A program made the translations under genes and the position numbers. Shown here one piece after another: positions 49,555-58,978 of a stretch of DNA of 64,000 bases (positions are counted from its first letter, which is position 1; each line of letters opens with the position of its first letter). Source of the DNA: Tranzscheliella williamsii (taxonomy: Eukaryota; Basidiomycota; Ustilaginomycetes; Ustilaginales; Ustilaginaceae); assembly GCA_023212725.1 (NCBI GenBank), contig JALBYF010000073.1, positions 1-64,000 on the forward strand, read 5' to 3'. The notes beneath the pieces are model-generated. The model made no database searches. It was not told where the DNA came from and saw only the letters and a list, made by a program, of their open reading frames with translations.

Positions 49555-51111
49555 TTACTTGCGTTTTTTCTTTTTGCGTTTGGCCGCGGTGTCCTCGTTG
49601 TCGAGCAGCCATTTCGAGCGAGGCTTTTGGGTGCTGCTTTGGGCAGCGGCAGGATGTGGTGGGGGCGGGATCGGGGGGGGTTCTGCTGTTGGGGCTGGTA
49701 GAGGGGGTGGAGCGGCGTCGGCAGGCGGAGGGTGCGGGGGCGGGGTGGAGGCAGACGGAGGGGGGCTTCGCGCCGTGAGCGGGGTCTGGTCGCGGGCGGG
49801 CACGGGCTCGAGCGGCCGCAAAGGGCCTGCTCCCGGCGACGACGCGCGGTGCCAACCGACCACGGCGTCCCCGCGCGAGTGTCCCCCTTCAGCGCCGCCA
49901 TCCCGGCCGGATGCCAACGCGTCCAGCGCCACAACCCCATCCAACGCCCCCACCGAACTAGCCTCCGCCGGTTCGCCAACACTCGCCCCAGCATCGTCGT
50001 CCTCTGCAACGCCTTCCCACCTCCCGACACCCGCAAAGATATCCTCTTCGTCATCGCTCTCTTCTTGGTTCGCTGTGATCGGGGCAGGCGGGCCCACAGG
50101 CTCTGGCTCGGGCACGGGCGGCACGGCATCGCTCTTCTGTTCGCCCAGCCCTACCGCAGCAGGCAGCGGCTTCGGGGAACTCCGCACACGAGGCGCCTCT
50201 CGCGACTTAGCCCCTTGGCCGCCTGAGGACGCTGTATGTACGCTGGGCTCCTGGCCTGGCGACTTGGATACTTGACCGAGCCCCACCGGATCCGTCTCCG
50301 GCGCAGTACATTTCAGGTCTGCAGGGCTCGGGTCAACTTGCTTCCTCTTCTTGCGCATCCGCTTGCCGTTGACCCACTTGTAATCCGCCTCGGCTTGGGT
50401 TTGCGGCGCGGACGGTTGGCTAATGGGTTTGAAGCCTATCGGACGGAAGCCTTGCCCGAGTGTTTTCGTTGGAGGCGCATTATCCGGCTGCGGAGACGCA
50501 TCGCCTCTTCGCCTCCTCTTTAGTGCCTCGACGATCTCTTCTCTCGTCCTGCTGCTCGGTGCTGCTTCCTGGCGTTCGGACTGTTGGAGAAGCTTCTTGC
50601 TGCTTTGTGCCTGTTCGAAGGCGGCTTCGAGGTCATCATCGGGGCCGGCGGGGGATGCGCCCGCGTCGCGCGCGATCCTGGCCTTCTCCTCGGCGAGGAG
50701 CGCCCAATCGAGTCCCTTGACGAGCACCGAGTGCTTGGCGTCGCCGCCGACGCTGCGGATCTGGTCTTGGAGCATGTTGCGCTCTGGCTTGCTGGTGGCG
50801 TTGGCGAGGCGCGTTTCGAGCGCGGCATGCAGCGCGTGCACGTCTGCGAACTCGACGTCCTCCCGGCCGAGCCTCCGCGCGGCAGCCCGGTCGTGGTAGC
50901 CATCCGCCTCGCCTCCCGCCCCTGACCCCTTCGCATGCAGCTTGCGCGGTCGCAGGTCGGACGGCCGCACTGCCGCCTCGGTCGCAGCACCCGACAGCGG
51001 TGCGCGCTTCTGCTTCTTGCCAAACGACCGATGCGTAGCAGCCCCCGCCTGGCTAGTCCCGCCCGCCTCCGCACCGGACGCGACCAGCTGCCGAAAGGCC
51101 TGCTGATCCAT
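49555..51111 (-). CDS. RED/IK-like spliceosomal protein (Smu2 type)
   Basis: This is a probable component of the spliceosomal B complex; RED (IK) partners with Smu1 during activation. It has 518 residues with an ATG at 51111. The N-terminal half matches the RED N-terminal layout: basic segment RSFGKKQKRAPL, then YHDRAAARRLGRED, and the key block HSVLVKGLDWALLAEEKARI (about 130-150), equivalent to the RED sequence around VKGLDFALL. A second block, ADYKWVNGKRMRKKRKQ, and an acidic motif, DEEDIFAGVGRWEG, are also RED-like. The C-terminal 150 residues are Pro/Ala-rich and the protein ends KKKKRK. The usual RED dipeptide repeats are absent, as in other fungi. The gene is convergent with the copper-fist gene. 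Confidence 0.78.
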   Translation of the reverse strand: MDQQAFRQLVASGAEAGGTSQAGAATHRSFGKKQKRAPLSGAATEAAVRPSDLRPRKLHAKGSGAGGEADGYHDRAAARRLGREDVEFADVHALHAALETRLANATSKPERNMLQDQIRSVGGDAKHSVLVKGLDWALLAEEKARIARDAGASPAGPDDDLEAAFEQAQSSKKLLQQSERQEAAPSSRTREEIVEALKRRRRGDASPQPDNAPPTKTLGQGFRPIGFKPISQPSAPQTQAEADYKWVNGKRMRKKRKQVDPSPADLKCTAPETDPVGLGQVSKSPGQEPSVHTASSGGQGAKSREAPRVRSSPKPLPAAVGLGEQKSDAVPPVPEPEPVGPPAPITANQEESDDEEDIFAGVGRWEGVAEDDDAGASVGEPAEASSVGALDGVVALDALASGRDGGAEGGHSRGDAVVGWHRASSPGAGPLRPLEPVPARDQTPLTARSPPPSASTPPPHPPPADAAPPPLPAPTAEPPPIPPPPHPAAAQSSTQKPRSKWLLDNEDTAAKRKKKKRK

Positions 51112-51566
51112 CCTGCTCTCCCGTCCACCGTCGCCTCACCTCGCCCGCCGTACAGAGCCAGTACTGAAACCAGCCGGACTGCCCTTGCAGCGCTGTGGTC
51201 ACACTGCTGTGCAGCCACACTGAATGTAATATGCAACTACACCGAGTGTGATACGTAGTTAAGAGAGGAACGCCCGATCGAGCTTGTTCTGTGACTGCCG
51301 TGTTTAGCCCTCCACCTTATCACCCACGCTGTATGAATTCACGCTTTTCTTTTGTTAAATAAGCGGCGGCTTGTGGTTATTCGCATCGGTGCGAAACCTT
51401 TTTCTCTTCGGTCACTTGGCCGGCTGGAAGCTTAATTGACGGAGTCACACCAACACGGCACAGCTTTGCTCCCATACACTCAACTCTACCGTTGCTCAGT
51501 TTTGGTTTTTGGCTATCTGGGTTCCCACAGCGCTGCACTGCTCAGTGCCGAAGATCACGGCACGAA
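51112..51566. other. Divergent promoter region, RED-like / pyridoxal kinase
   Basis: About 455 bases hold both promoters. The frame upstream of the pyridoxal-kinase ATG is open to 51492 but lacks support. No specific motif is recognised. Confidence 0.5.
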
Positions 51567-52679
51567 ATGGCGGCCAACGTACCGGATGCGGCGCGCGTCC
51601 TCAGTGTTCAGAGCCACGTAGTGTCGGGTTACGTTGGTAATCGATCGGCCACCTTCCCGCTGCAGCTGCTGGGCTGGGACGTTGACGTTGCCAACACGGT
51701 GCAGTTCAGCAACCACACCGGCTACGGCCGATGGGAGGGGCTGCGCTTCGATGCTGCCCATCTGCAGGGCCTCTTTGACGGGCTGGAAAAGAACGGGCTG
51801 CTGCGGTACTCGCGCATGCTGACCGGTTACATGCCCTCGGCCGCGGTCGTGGAGACGGTGCTGCGGCTTGTCAAGAAGCTCAGATCGCGGCAACCCGGCC
51901 TCGAAGCCAGCCTGGTCTATCTGCTCGACCCGGTGATGGGCGATATGGGCCGCGGCATGTACGTCGCCAAGGAAGTGCTCCCCATCTACAAGGAGCTGCT
52001 GCAGTACTCGACCATCATCACACCCAATCAATTCGAGGCGCAAGCTTTGACCGGCATCGACATCGTCGACCTCGCGTCCCTCAAGCACGTCCTCCTCACC
52101 CTCCACAAAGAGCACAGAGTGCCACACGTCATCATCACTTCCGTCGAGCTCCCTGACGATGACCTCGCGCGCATCGGCGCTCACAGGGCGCTCAGCGACG
52201 GGCGCAAAGCCATGCTCCAGGTCGGATCCAGCTGGGAGCACGGCAGCAGCGCCAACGGGGAGAAACAGCCGCGGGACATCCAACCACACGACCTCCGCAT
52301 CTGGATGATTCAGTTCCCCGAGGTCGAAGGCTACTTCTCTGGCGTCGGCGATATGTTTGCTGCTCTCACTCTAGGTCGTTTCCAGAGCGCATCTGCCGGG
52401 CTCGTTGACGCCTCGAGCAGTCTATCCGGGATGGAGACAGAAGAGCTCACGCCGATAGCGAAGGCCAGCGAGCTGGCGATCGCAAGTCTACAAGGCATCC
52501 TTAAAAATACGTGTCAAGTCATCGAGCAGCTCGAACAACAGCAAGGCGCCGCACCTGGCACAGCAGACCCAGCGGAGGAGCGGGTCGACAAGATGCGCAA
52601 ACGTGAGCTCCGAGTGGTTCAGAGCAAAGCCGAGATCGAGCGCCCCGCTATTGTATATAGAGCAAAGTGGATTCGGTAG
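51567..52679 (+). CDS. Pyridoxal kinase
   Basis: This enzyme phosphorylates pyridoxal, pyridoxine and pyridoxamine to make the vitamin B6 cofactor (Bud16/PDXK family, ribokinase fold). It has 370 residues from the ATG at 51567. Features are the N-terminal VLSVQSHVVSGYVGNRSATFPLQLLG, with the substrate-binding serine and the GYVGN loop; NTVQFSNHTGYGRWEG; LLDPVMGDMGRGMYV; ITPNQFEAQALTG; and the ATP/anion-hole motif SGVGDMFAAL with catalytic Asp262. The motif normally reads GTGD, and here Thr is Val260. An insertion around 195-240 and a C-terminal extension make it longer than the roughly 310-residue human enzyme. It is convergent with MIC19. Confidence 0.93.
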   Translation: MAANVPDAARVLSVQSHVVSGYVGNRSATFPLQLLGWDVDVANTVQFSNHTGYGRWEGLRFDAAHLQGLFDGLEKNGLLRYSRMLTGYMPSAAVVETVLRLVKKLRSRQPGLEASLVYLLDPVMGDMGRGMYVAKEVLPIYKELLQYSTIITPNQFEAQALTGIDIVDLASLKHVLLTLHKEHRVPHVIITSVELPDDDLARIGAHRALSDGRKAMLQVGSSWEHGSSANGEKQPRDIQPHDLRIWMIQFPEVEGYFSGVGDMFAALTLGRFQSASAGLVDASSSLSGMETEELTPIAKASELAIASLQGILKNTCQVIEQLEQQQGAAPGTADPAEERVDKMRKRELRVVQSKAEIERPAIVYRAKWIR

Positions 52680-52954
52680 TTCGTCTACAGAGACCATATA
52701 GAATTCGCACCGTCACACGAAACAGCGGGCCCTTGCTTGGTCATCCGCGTCGTCCCACCCTCGTCTGCTTCTTGCCGCCGCCAACGCGGTCTTTGCCGTA
52801 AATGAGCACATGGAATGGCGGCCCGCATCTGTGCCGTTGCTTCCAGGCTCTGTGTCAATCTATGCATTTCATGCGGTTCTGCTACTAGGGGCCGAGATGG
52901 ATGGGCTGGAAGCTGTTTGGCAAGCTCACTCGGCGCGCATGGTAGCCGGATCGC

Positions 52955-53693
52955 TTAGCTGAACGAAGCGATGAACTGCTTCTCGGCGTTGGCGACGGCA
53001 GCCTTGAAGTCTTGCGCCTCCTTCCAGCAGTCGAGCGTCTTTTCTGGTTGTGATCTGCATTGCACGAGCATACAGGTCAGGGTCAGCCGGCCGGCCCTCC
53101 GATACGAACTGTGGGCGTACTTACTTGTAGCACTTGACCAGCGCCTCCTGCGCCTCCTTGACGCCGGCATAGGAAGTGACGTCTCTGTGCTTGTTGTACT
53201 TGTCGATCTTCTTCCTCAGCTCGTCCAGCTCCTGTCGGAGAACGTTCGAGTTCTTGCCCTCCGACTGGCCCTTGTACTTGGATTCGCGCTCTAGGTTCTC
53301 CTTCTCGATCGCCTTCTGGATCTCGGAACGCACGTCTGACTCTTCCTTTCTCAAGCGGTCCAGCTCAGACTTGATCTTCTTCTGGATCGAGGTGTCGAGT
53401 GTCGCTTGTCGTGAGGCGTCCGGCCCATCCACCGAGTCTACCGAGGTCTTGTCGAGCTGATTGAGAAGCGAGCGGCCAAACTACGATCAACCAACGATAC
53501 GCACCGAATGCGAACCGTAGCCAATAGCCACAGTCGTGCAACAAGGCGGAGCATGCAGGCATTGTCAGCGAGGCGCTTACAACGGTGATCAATGAGTGGT
53601 TGCGGGTATGCTCACCTGCAAATGGCTTGCTTGCTTGTCCTCAGCTGCTGGTGCAGACTTGGCTGGCTCTTGTTTGGAGGCTGCGGCACCCAT
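52955..53693 (-). CDS. MIC19: MICOS complex subunit Mic19
   Basis: This is a peripheral inner-membrane protein that helps shape mitochondrial crista junctions. Exons 53616-53693, 53125-53480 and 52955-53054 on the minus strand join in frame to 177 residues. The introns are 135 and 70 nt with GTGAGC and GTAAGT donors and TAG and CAG acceptors. The protein starts MGAAASKQEP, so Gly2 can be myristoylated, as in Mic19/CHCHD3. A coiled coil follows (IQKKIKSELDRLRKEESDVR onward). The C-terminal CHCH-like hairpin has one cysteine pair, Cys143 and Cys154 (CX10C), as in yeast Mic19; animal CHCHD3 has four cysteines. The second splice falls within the CX10C motif. Family assignment rests on this layout and on the sequence around RQATLDTSIQKKI. 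Confidence 0.88.
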
Positions 53694-54201
53694 GACGACG
53701 ATGTTATCCTCCCCGTGAGTATGTAACAAGGCGGCGGACGTATGGTAGCTGTACACGGTCGAAGAGGGATGACGTGGAAACACAACCGGCCAGTGTATGT
53801 TGATCTGAGAGCCGGTTGGATTCGGAAGATTTGCTCGTAAGTCCCGTCACGCCGACTGTGACGCTGGGCCATTTCAGAGATGGAGGTGAGAACCACCAAG
53901 ATCAAGGCAATATAAATCACGTGACAAATCGGGAAAAGGTAGCCGATGGACGGATTGCTCTGCGCCTGTTTAGAGGCGCGACGCGAATCTCGAGTGTTGC
54001 GAACCAACACCACTGCAGATGTCCACAGTGCAGGTTGACATGCAGCCACGATATCGCCAACTGCCATACGTACGATTGCATCCTCTGAACGTCCTTACCG
54101 TATAGTCAACCTGCTTCTACGGACCGCTCCCATATGGTATCGCCGCGTAGCCGAACAGCAACAGCTGCCAGCCAACGTCTCACCACCGCGTGCCGTGAGC
54201 G
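53694..54201. other. Divergent promoter region, MIC19 / CHL4
   Basis: About 510 bases hold both promoters. The palindrome TCACGTGA (containing CACGTG, 53918-53923) follows an AT-rich TATAAATC. No gene is recognised. Confidence 0.5.
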
Positions 54202-55968
54202 ATGATCCCACAACCTTCGTCGTCGCGGACGACGCTGACGTCACATGCAGACTATCATATGGTCCCGCACTCGTTATCATTGCGTCGTCTAATCTCAAGG
54301 CTCGATAAGGCGGAATTGATAGCGCTGGTCACGCGATGGCTGTCGTCGTCATCACCGTTTCACACCCCACCAATGCTGTCGCGCCGCCAAGCTAAGGCTG
54401 GAGAGGACGACCCGGCGTCCAATCTGATGCTGTACCACGCGATTCTGGATCTGAACGAAGAGCGACGTGCTCGATCACTCGATGAGCTGAGGTTATTATG
54501 GACAGGTCCCATGGCCGATCCAAAGGTACCGAAAGCTCGAGCGATGGATCGTATCACAGATGTGGACTGGCCGGAAGGGCTGAGCTACGGCATGATTGCC
54601 GAGCTCGACCTCGTCCATGGCGTGAGCAGGCGGCTGTCGCGAACATGGGTGGCCGTCAAGATGGAGTACGACGATGCCTATGACGACCATGGCAAGGGTT
54701 ACGAGCGGCTTAGCGAGGCACACCTCAAGACGCGGCTGACCAGCGAACTTAGCCATTACTTTGAACATCACGCCTTTCTGAAAACACGCGACGCTGAGGC
54801 GGGCGGTGACAGGACGCAGCAAGGCGCCTGGACCGATAGCTTCTCGTATTTTAGACTTGTGCTGGCTCCATCCGCGACAGACGTATGCGGAACAGGTCTG
54901 CACGTGCTGCATCTCCCAAGAACACCTTTCCTTCTGGTCTCTGGCGGGCTTGGGCGTGGTACGGAAAACCGAGAGATCGCTCTGTCCGCATTCGCAGCCG
55001 CTGCCGGAGCAAACACCATCAATTATCCGAAACCTGTTTCCAGCACGACTACGGGCAAGCGGCTACTGGGGGAGCTCAACGACCAAGGCGACGATGCCTC
55101 GGGGAATCGATGGACGCTGGGCGAGCTGAGGGGCAAAGACCCCATCGCTTTGCGACAGATACTGTTGCATGAGTCTGGGCTGGCTCTGGCTGAATCAGAA
55201 GGGAAGGCGGCGCCCGCCGGAGTCGCGGGAGGTGGTAAGGGTAGGCAGATGCGGAACTCGGCCGCGGACCACGGGTCTGGCGGTGTCGAGGACGGGCCGC
55301 TGGTGGCACCAACGAAACGACGGCGCGAACAAGACGTCTACTCGCTTGGGATCGCCCCGCCGACGCCGCCTGCTTCGGCTAGCGAATCGGATGCCGTCTC
55401 CTTATCTTCCACAACATCTGCACGCGCAGGACGAGGGCGAGACTCGCTAACACCTGTCTCCCAGACTCCGCACGAGTCGCAATCCTTGGCTCGTGAGGTA
55501 ATGACGGCACGCATGGAAGCACACAGAGAAGCGTCGGAGCTGTTTGGCCCCAAAACTGACAGCGATTCGACGACGTTGAGCACTGGCGGCGTCAAAGGTC
55601 CCGGCGAAGACCTGCTGCCCAAGATTGAGCGGATCGAGTACGAACTGCATCTTGCCTTTCCCCAAATGGCGCGCTACAACACTCGCCAGTTCGCCGACAT
55701 GGACGACTACAACGCTGATCCGAACAAGCCCAAGATCAAGCTCCGGCTCGAAGGCACCCACGTCCTCGCGGGACTGCGTAAGTTGGTCGAATCCGGCATG
55801 GATCGAAGTACCAAGCGATTCGAGGGATTTGGCAGCAGCGTGGCCGCCGAGAGCACCCAACTGGACGGGCTACCTGGATGGATGACCGAGGTTAGGGGCA
55901 CCAAGGTCGTCGTCAAGGTACCTGTTCCCGAAGCCGACGAAGCCGACGACAGCAGCCGCGACATGTAA
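54202..55968 (+). CDS. CHL4: Kinetochore protein Chl4 / CENP-N (Mis15)
   Basis: This is an inner-kinetochore (CCAN) subunit that pairs with CENP-L/Iml3 and recognises the CENP-A nucleosome. It has 588 residues from the ATG at 54202; the ATG at 54259 (MVPHSLSLRRLISR) is an equally plausible start. The N-terminus SLRRLISRLDKAELIALVTRWL is the family's helical opening. DVDWPEGLSYGMIAELDLVH near 113-132 is the strongest match, and SRTWVAVKMEYDD follows. The C-terminal block KLRLEGTHVLAGLRKLVESG, with LPGWMTEVRG, is the other conserved CENP-N segment. Between them is a poorly conserved Ser/Gly-rich region of about 200 residues. The gene is intronless and divergent from MIC19. Confidence 0.88.
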   Translation: MIPQPSSSRTTLTSHADYHMVPHSLSLRRLISRLDKAELIALVTRWLSSSSPFHTPPMLSRRQAKAGEDDPASNLMLYHAILDLNEERRARSLDELRLLWTGPMADPKVPKARAMDRITDVDWPEGLSYGMIAELDLVHGVSRRLSRTWVAVKMEYDDAYDDHGKGYERLSEAHLKTRLTSELSHYFEHHAFLKTRDAEAGGDRTQQGAWTDSFSYFRLVLAPSATDVCGTGLHVLHLPRTPFLLVSGGLGRGTENREIALSAFAAAAGANTINYPKPVSSTTTGKRLLGELNDQGDDASGNRWTLGELRGKDPIALRQILLHESGLALAESEGKAAPAGVAGGGKGRQMRNSAADHGSGGVEDGPLVAPTKRRREQDVYSLGIAPPTPPASASESDAVSLSSTTSARAGRGRDSLTPVSQTPHESQSLAREVMTARMEAHREASELFGPKTDSDSTTLSTGGVKGPGEDLLPKIERIEYELHLAFPQMARYNTRQFADMDDYNADPNKPKIKLRLEGTHVLAGLRKLVESGMDRSTKRFEGFGSSVAAESTQLDGLPGWMTEVRGTKVVVKVPVPEADEADDSSRDM

Positions 55969-56900
55969 ACGGGACGCTGTGCAATCACCGAAGGCGAGCA
56001 AACCACCGCAACGTCACGGGCGACAAACCGCTCTCTATACCCTGTATTCTATTCACACTGCCTGCCCGAGTCCGAGCACAAGGTGTCCAACTTGCTACTT
56101 TTCTCGTTGACAGAAACCGCTATTCAAGGTCAGCAGGGTCGATATGTTAGACCGAAGGCATCGCCGCCCCGCGACGCGATGCTCTTTTTCTGGCCGCTGA
56201 GCAACGACGCCAGAAAAGCTATACGTTTTGCCTCTGCCTCTTCCTCTCAGGCGTGTGCTTCATGGCTGGTGCTTGCTGGAAGGCAGGCACTAGCCGCGCG
56301 ATGCAGCAATGTAGGAACTGAGAGGTTCCAAGTTTTCTCCTCGAAAGGGCCCGTGGAGTTGGTGATGGATTGCCATGGAATGCGTGCCGGCGAGGCCGCC
56401 TCCGCCTGCCTATGCCAGCCAATTATAACGGTTGCCAGGAGCGTTTTGTGATTGGCAGCAGAGAGGCGCCCACAATCACAATCACAGAAAGGCGAATGCA
56501 ATAATCACAGAGAAAGGCGAGTGCAACAATCACAATTTTGTGGGTTGTCGCGCTTAACCAACAGAAAGATCACATCACTGCGCAATCGCGATTAACGCTC
56601 CACCGTGTCGCTTGAGATTGCTTGAGAGGAAGGAGCCCTGTCTCTACTCTATATTACTCAAGCCCATCGTCAGCTTTGCTGCCCACTTGCTCACTCTCTT
56701 TGCTGCGCTTTCGCAATTGTATACGCTACTCACTTGTCTCCGCACCCCGGCTTCCTTGCTCCGCTGCACAGTGATACTCTTGCCTCCGCCTCGGCCTCGG
56801 CGCGCCGACCTCCGCCTCCTCCGCGGCCTGAGTCACCCGGCTCCGGGACAGTATAGCGACGAGTTCGGAATCGAAGGCGTCTCTCCCAAGCGTAGCCACC
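55969..56900. other. Intergenic region upstream of thioredoxin-like gene
   Basis: About 930 bases between two plus-strand genes. It contains short direct repeats with AATCAC motifs (56471-56536). A CT-rich stretch (about 56640-56820) is probably the promoter or leader of the next gene. No extra gene is recognised. Confidence 0.55.
56471..56536 (+). repeat. Imperfect direct repeats with AATCACA motifs
   Basis: The unit GAAAGGCGAATGCAATAATCAC is followed by GAAAGGCGAGTGCAACAATCAC, separated by three bases and flanked by further AATCACA copies. Four or five copies of AATCAC occur within about 65 bases. This could be a regulatory array or a relic of tandem duplication. Confidence 0.75.
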
Positions 56901-57995
56901 ATGGAGCTTCGCCCTGGCTCGACACCCAAGCGCTCCGTATCCTTTGGACCGCCCGACACTGTCACCTTGGAGACCACCGCTGCTGCCAACTCGGACAAAA
57001 AGACTCCTGCCAACGACTCTCCGCCCTCTAGCAGCGGCGATCCTGTTTCCGGAATGTCGCCAACCGGAGAACCGAGCACCCCAGCCCATTCGATATCGTC
57101 CTCACCGCCGACATCTGCACTCAAATCTGCAATGAAGCCCGGCAAGGCGCGCAAACGTCTGCCTCCGCCAGAGCAGTATCAGCATTCCGATCCTCTGCTC
57201 AGGCGTCTGCGTCTTGTCGATGCGTACGGAAATCCGGTCAACCTGAGGCACGCGTTTAGGGATACCAAGGTGATCGGCTTCTACTTTGCTTCGCAGTGGG
57301 CAGGGCAGCCGCTCAAGGAGTATCATCAAGCCATCTCGGATTTCTGCCGCGCGCATCCGCACGAATTCAAGGCAATCTATGTGAGCGTCGATGTTGACGA
57401 GCAGTGGTACAAGGCAGGCGTCAAAGACAAGCCGTGGATCTCGATGGTGTGGAACGACGGAAGCAGCATGCCTACCGACCGCGTCGACCGCACCTCTGCG
57501 CCCACCGACCAAGGCGACTTGGACGAACTGCCGCGGTTGTACAACAACGAAGACTTTTTGCTTGCCAACGAACAGGACATCGACGAGAGCCTCTCGCATA
57601 CGGACAAGTCGGGCGAGGCCTACCTGCGTCCCTTCTCGCGCGTCCATCTGGCCGCCAAGCTCAACATCATCGCCGCGCCCACGCTCTGCATCTACCACCT
57701 CGAGTCGGGCAAGATGCTCGAATGGAACGTCAGGATGGGCAGGCTCAACAATCACAGGGCAAGTGAGACGTGGCAACGGTGGGTCAACGGCGAACGTGCC
57801 GCTTCGTTCGGCTTCCAGGACGCCTTTGCCGTGGCACCCTACACTTTTGTCCTGGGCTTCTTCGCCATTTTCTATTACTTGTTCGTCCTGTATGCCGGCG
57901 CCGAGTACAACGTGGTGCGCAATGTGTTGCACTCCTTGTTGGAAGGCAAACTGGCCGACCAGTACAAAGTGATCCCGTCAGGGCAAGAGCTGTAA
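56901..57995 (+). CDS. Thioredoxin-fold (nucleoredoxin-like) membrane protein lacking redox Cys
   Basis: This is a 364-residue protein with the ATG in an ideal context (GCCACCATGG). After a disordered N-terminal 90 residues comes a thioredoxin fold of the nucleoredoxin/tryparedoxin type. It opens with LVDAYGNPVNLRHAF, then KVIGFYFASQWAGQPLKEYH, then FKAIYVSVDVDEQWYK and KPWISMVWND, and has a conserved cis-proline segment, IIAAPTLCIY. The active-site WCxxC is replaced: after Trp133 the two cysteine positions are Ala134 and Pro137. It cannot therefore act as a classical disulfide reductase. One transmembrane helix (about 312-335, TFVLGFFAIFYYLFVLYAG) lies near the C-terminus with a short tail, suggesting a tail-proximal anchor. 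An insertion of about 45 residues precedes the cis-proline. Binding or chaperone-like roles are possible but unproven. Confidence 0.8.
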   Translation: MELRPGSTPKRSVSFGPPDTVTLETTAAANSDKKTPANDSPPSSSGDPVSGMSPTGEPSTPAHSISSSPPTSALKSAMKPGKARKRLPPPEQYQHSDPLLRRLRLVDAYGNPVNLRHAFRDTKVIGFYFASQWAGQPLKEYHQAISDFCRAHPHEFKAIYVSVDVDEQWYKAGVKDKPWISMVWNDGSSMPTDRVDRTSAPTDQGDLDELPRLYNNEDFLLANEQDIDESLSHTDKSGEAYLRPFSRVHLAAKLNIIAAPTLCIYHLESGKMLEWNVRMGRLNNHRASETWQRWVNGERAASFGFQDAFAVAPYTFVLGFFAIFYYLFVLYAGAEYNVVRNVLHSLLEGKLADQYKVIPSGQEL

Positions 57996-58978
57996 TCGTA
58001 ACTGCGCCCAGCTCATCCTCTCCCACCGCCCTCGGCACGAAACTTCTCGCTCCTCTCCGTGCTAGATCAGCGGCCAATTACGACGGTACAGTCCGACCGT
58101 CCCTCGGATTAGCGATGCGCCTACTTCCACTTGCGTGTATACCTCTAGTTTCTCCACGCTCCGCGTCGCAATCCACACGCGTTCGTTGCTCGCGCTTCCA
58201 CTCCGGCTCCTATCTGCTTGCCGCCCTGGTTCGTGCGGCTGTCTGCATTCGGATTCCCTACTAGAAGCGTGGTGCGGTGCTTCTGCCCTCAGGTTGGGGC
58301 GGATAGTACGCCTATATCTCAGGAATCCTATCGCTCGCTATGGACACTACCATGGCTTGGGAGTGGCCTCTGTGCTGTGCGTGCGCGTCTCTCTCTCTGC
58401 CTTCGCTTCCTAGCTCGAAGAAATCCGAACGTGGGCGCGGTCAGATCAGTTACGGCGTCTCGCACTCGAATCCACAATAATCAATTAGGGGGAATGATAC
58501 AGCGACGCGCCTTTATTTGCCCCGATTTGCACTATTACCACATCAGGCGCAGTGGACTTAACATGCTGCTGGCAGCGTGTTCCCGCTCGTCATCGCACTC
58601 CTCCTCCTCATTGAGCATATCCTGCTTCTCCTGCTTCTCGGCAGCATCAATCTTTGTGCTTGGTCCCTGGGGCAGTCAAACATACATGTTGATTCACTAG
58701 ATCAGTAGCGCACAAGTGAAACCGTGCTGGGTCAATAAACAGATTCAGTGTGATTGTGCAAATCGGGAGAATGTGCGTTTCTATAGTAAAACGCGGGTCG
58801 CTGTATCATTCCCCTAATTCAAAGCGGCTAACCGGCTCACTATGGGTGCTTTTGCGTGGAGTCATGGCGTGGTATTTACGCTTCACCCTTTTTGTTCTTG
58901 TTCTTGATGTGATTCTGGTTCTGCTTTGTCCGCTCATCGTCACAGCCTTTCTGCTACGGTCTCTGCTTTCGTTGCGCG
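57996..58978. other. Intergenic region containing a TIR element
   Basis: About 980 bases between two plus-strand genes. The first part is CT-rich and probably a 3' UTR. 58483-58819 is an element with terminal inverted repeats. The remaining 160 bases should hold the promoter and leader of the acetyltransferase gene. Confidence 0.6.
58483..58819. mobile_element. Small non-autonomous element with terminal inverted repeats
   Basis: The left end AATTAGGGGGAATGATACAG, continuing CGAC, is matched in reverse complement by the right end (58797-58819) with a single G length difference over 24 bases. Partial similarity continues inward to a shared CCCGATTTGCA. The element is about 337 bases. If AATT is taken as the target duplication, the inverted repeats begin AGGGG. 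It lacks a transposase. On the minus strand the interior holds an open acidic segment (Lys/Glu/Asp-rich) ending in a stop near 58546, preceded by an acceptor-like CCCCAG, so part may be captured coding sequence. MITE is the best reading. Confidence 0.65.

Noticed and set aside
34003..53923. CACGTG sites as a co-regulated bHLH/Cbf1 set
   Set aside because: Sites at 34003, 35340, 37606 and 53918 lie in promoter regions, but a six-base palindrome is expected about 15 times per 64 kb, so the evidence is too weak to call a regulon.
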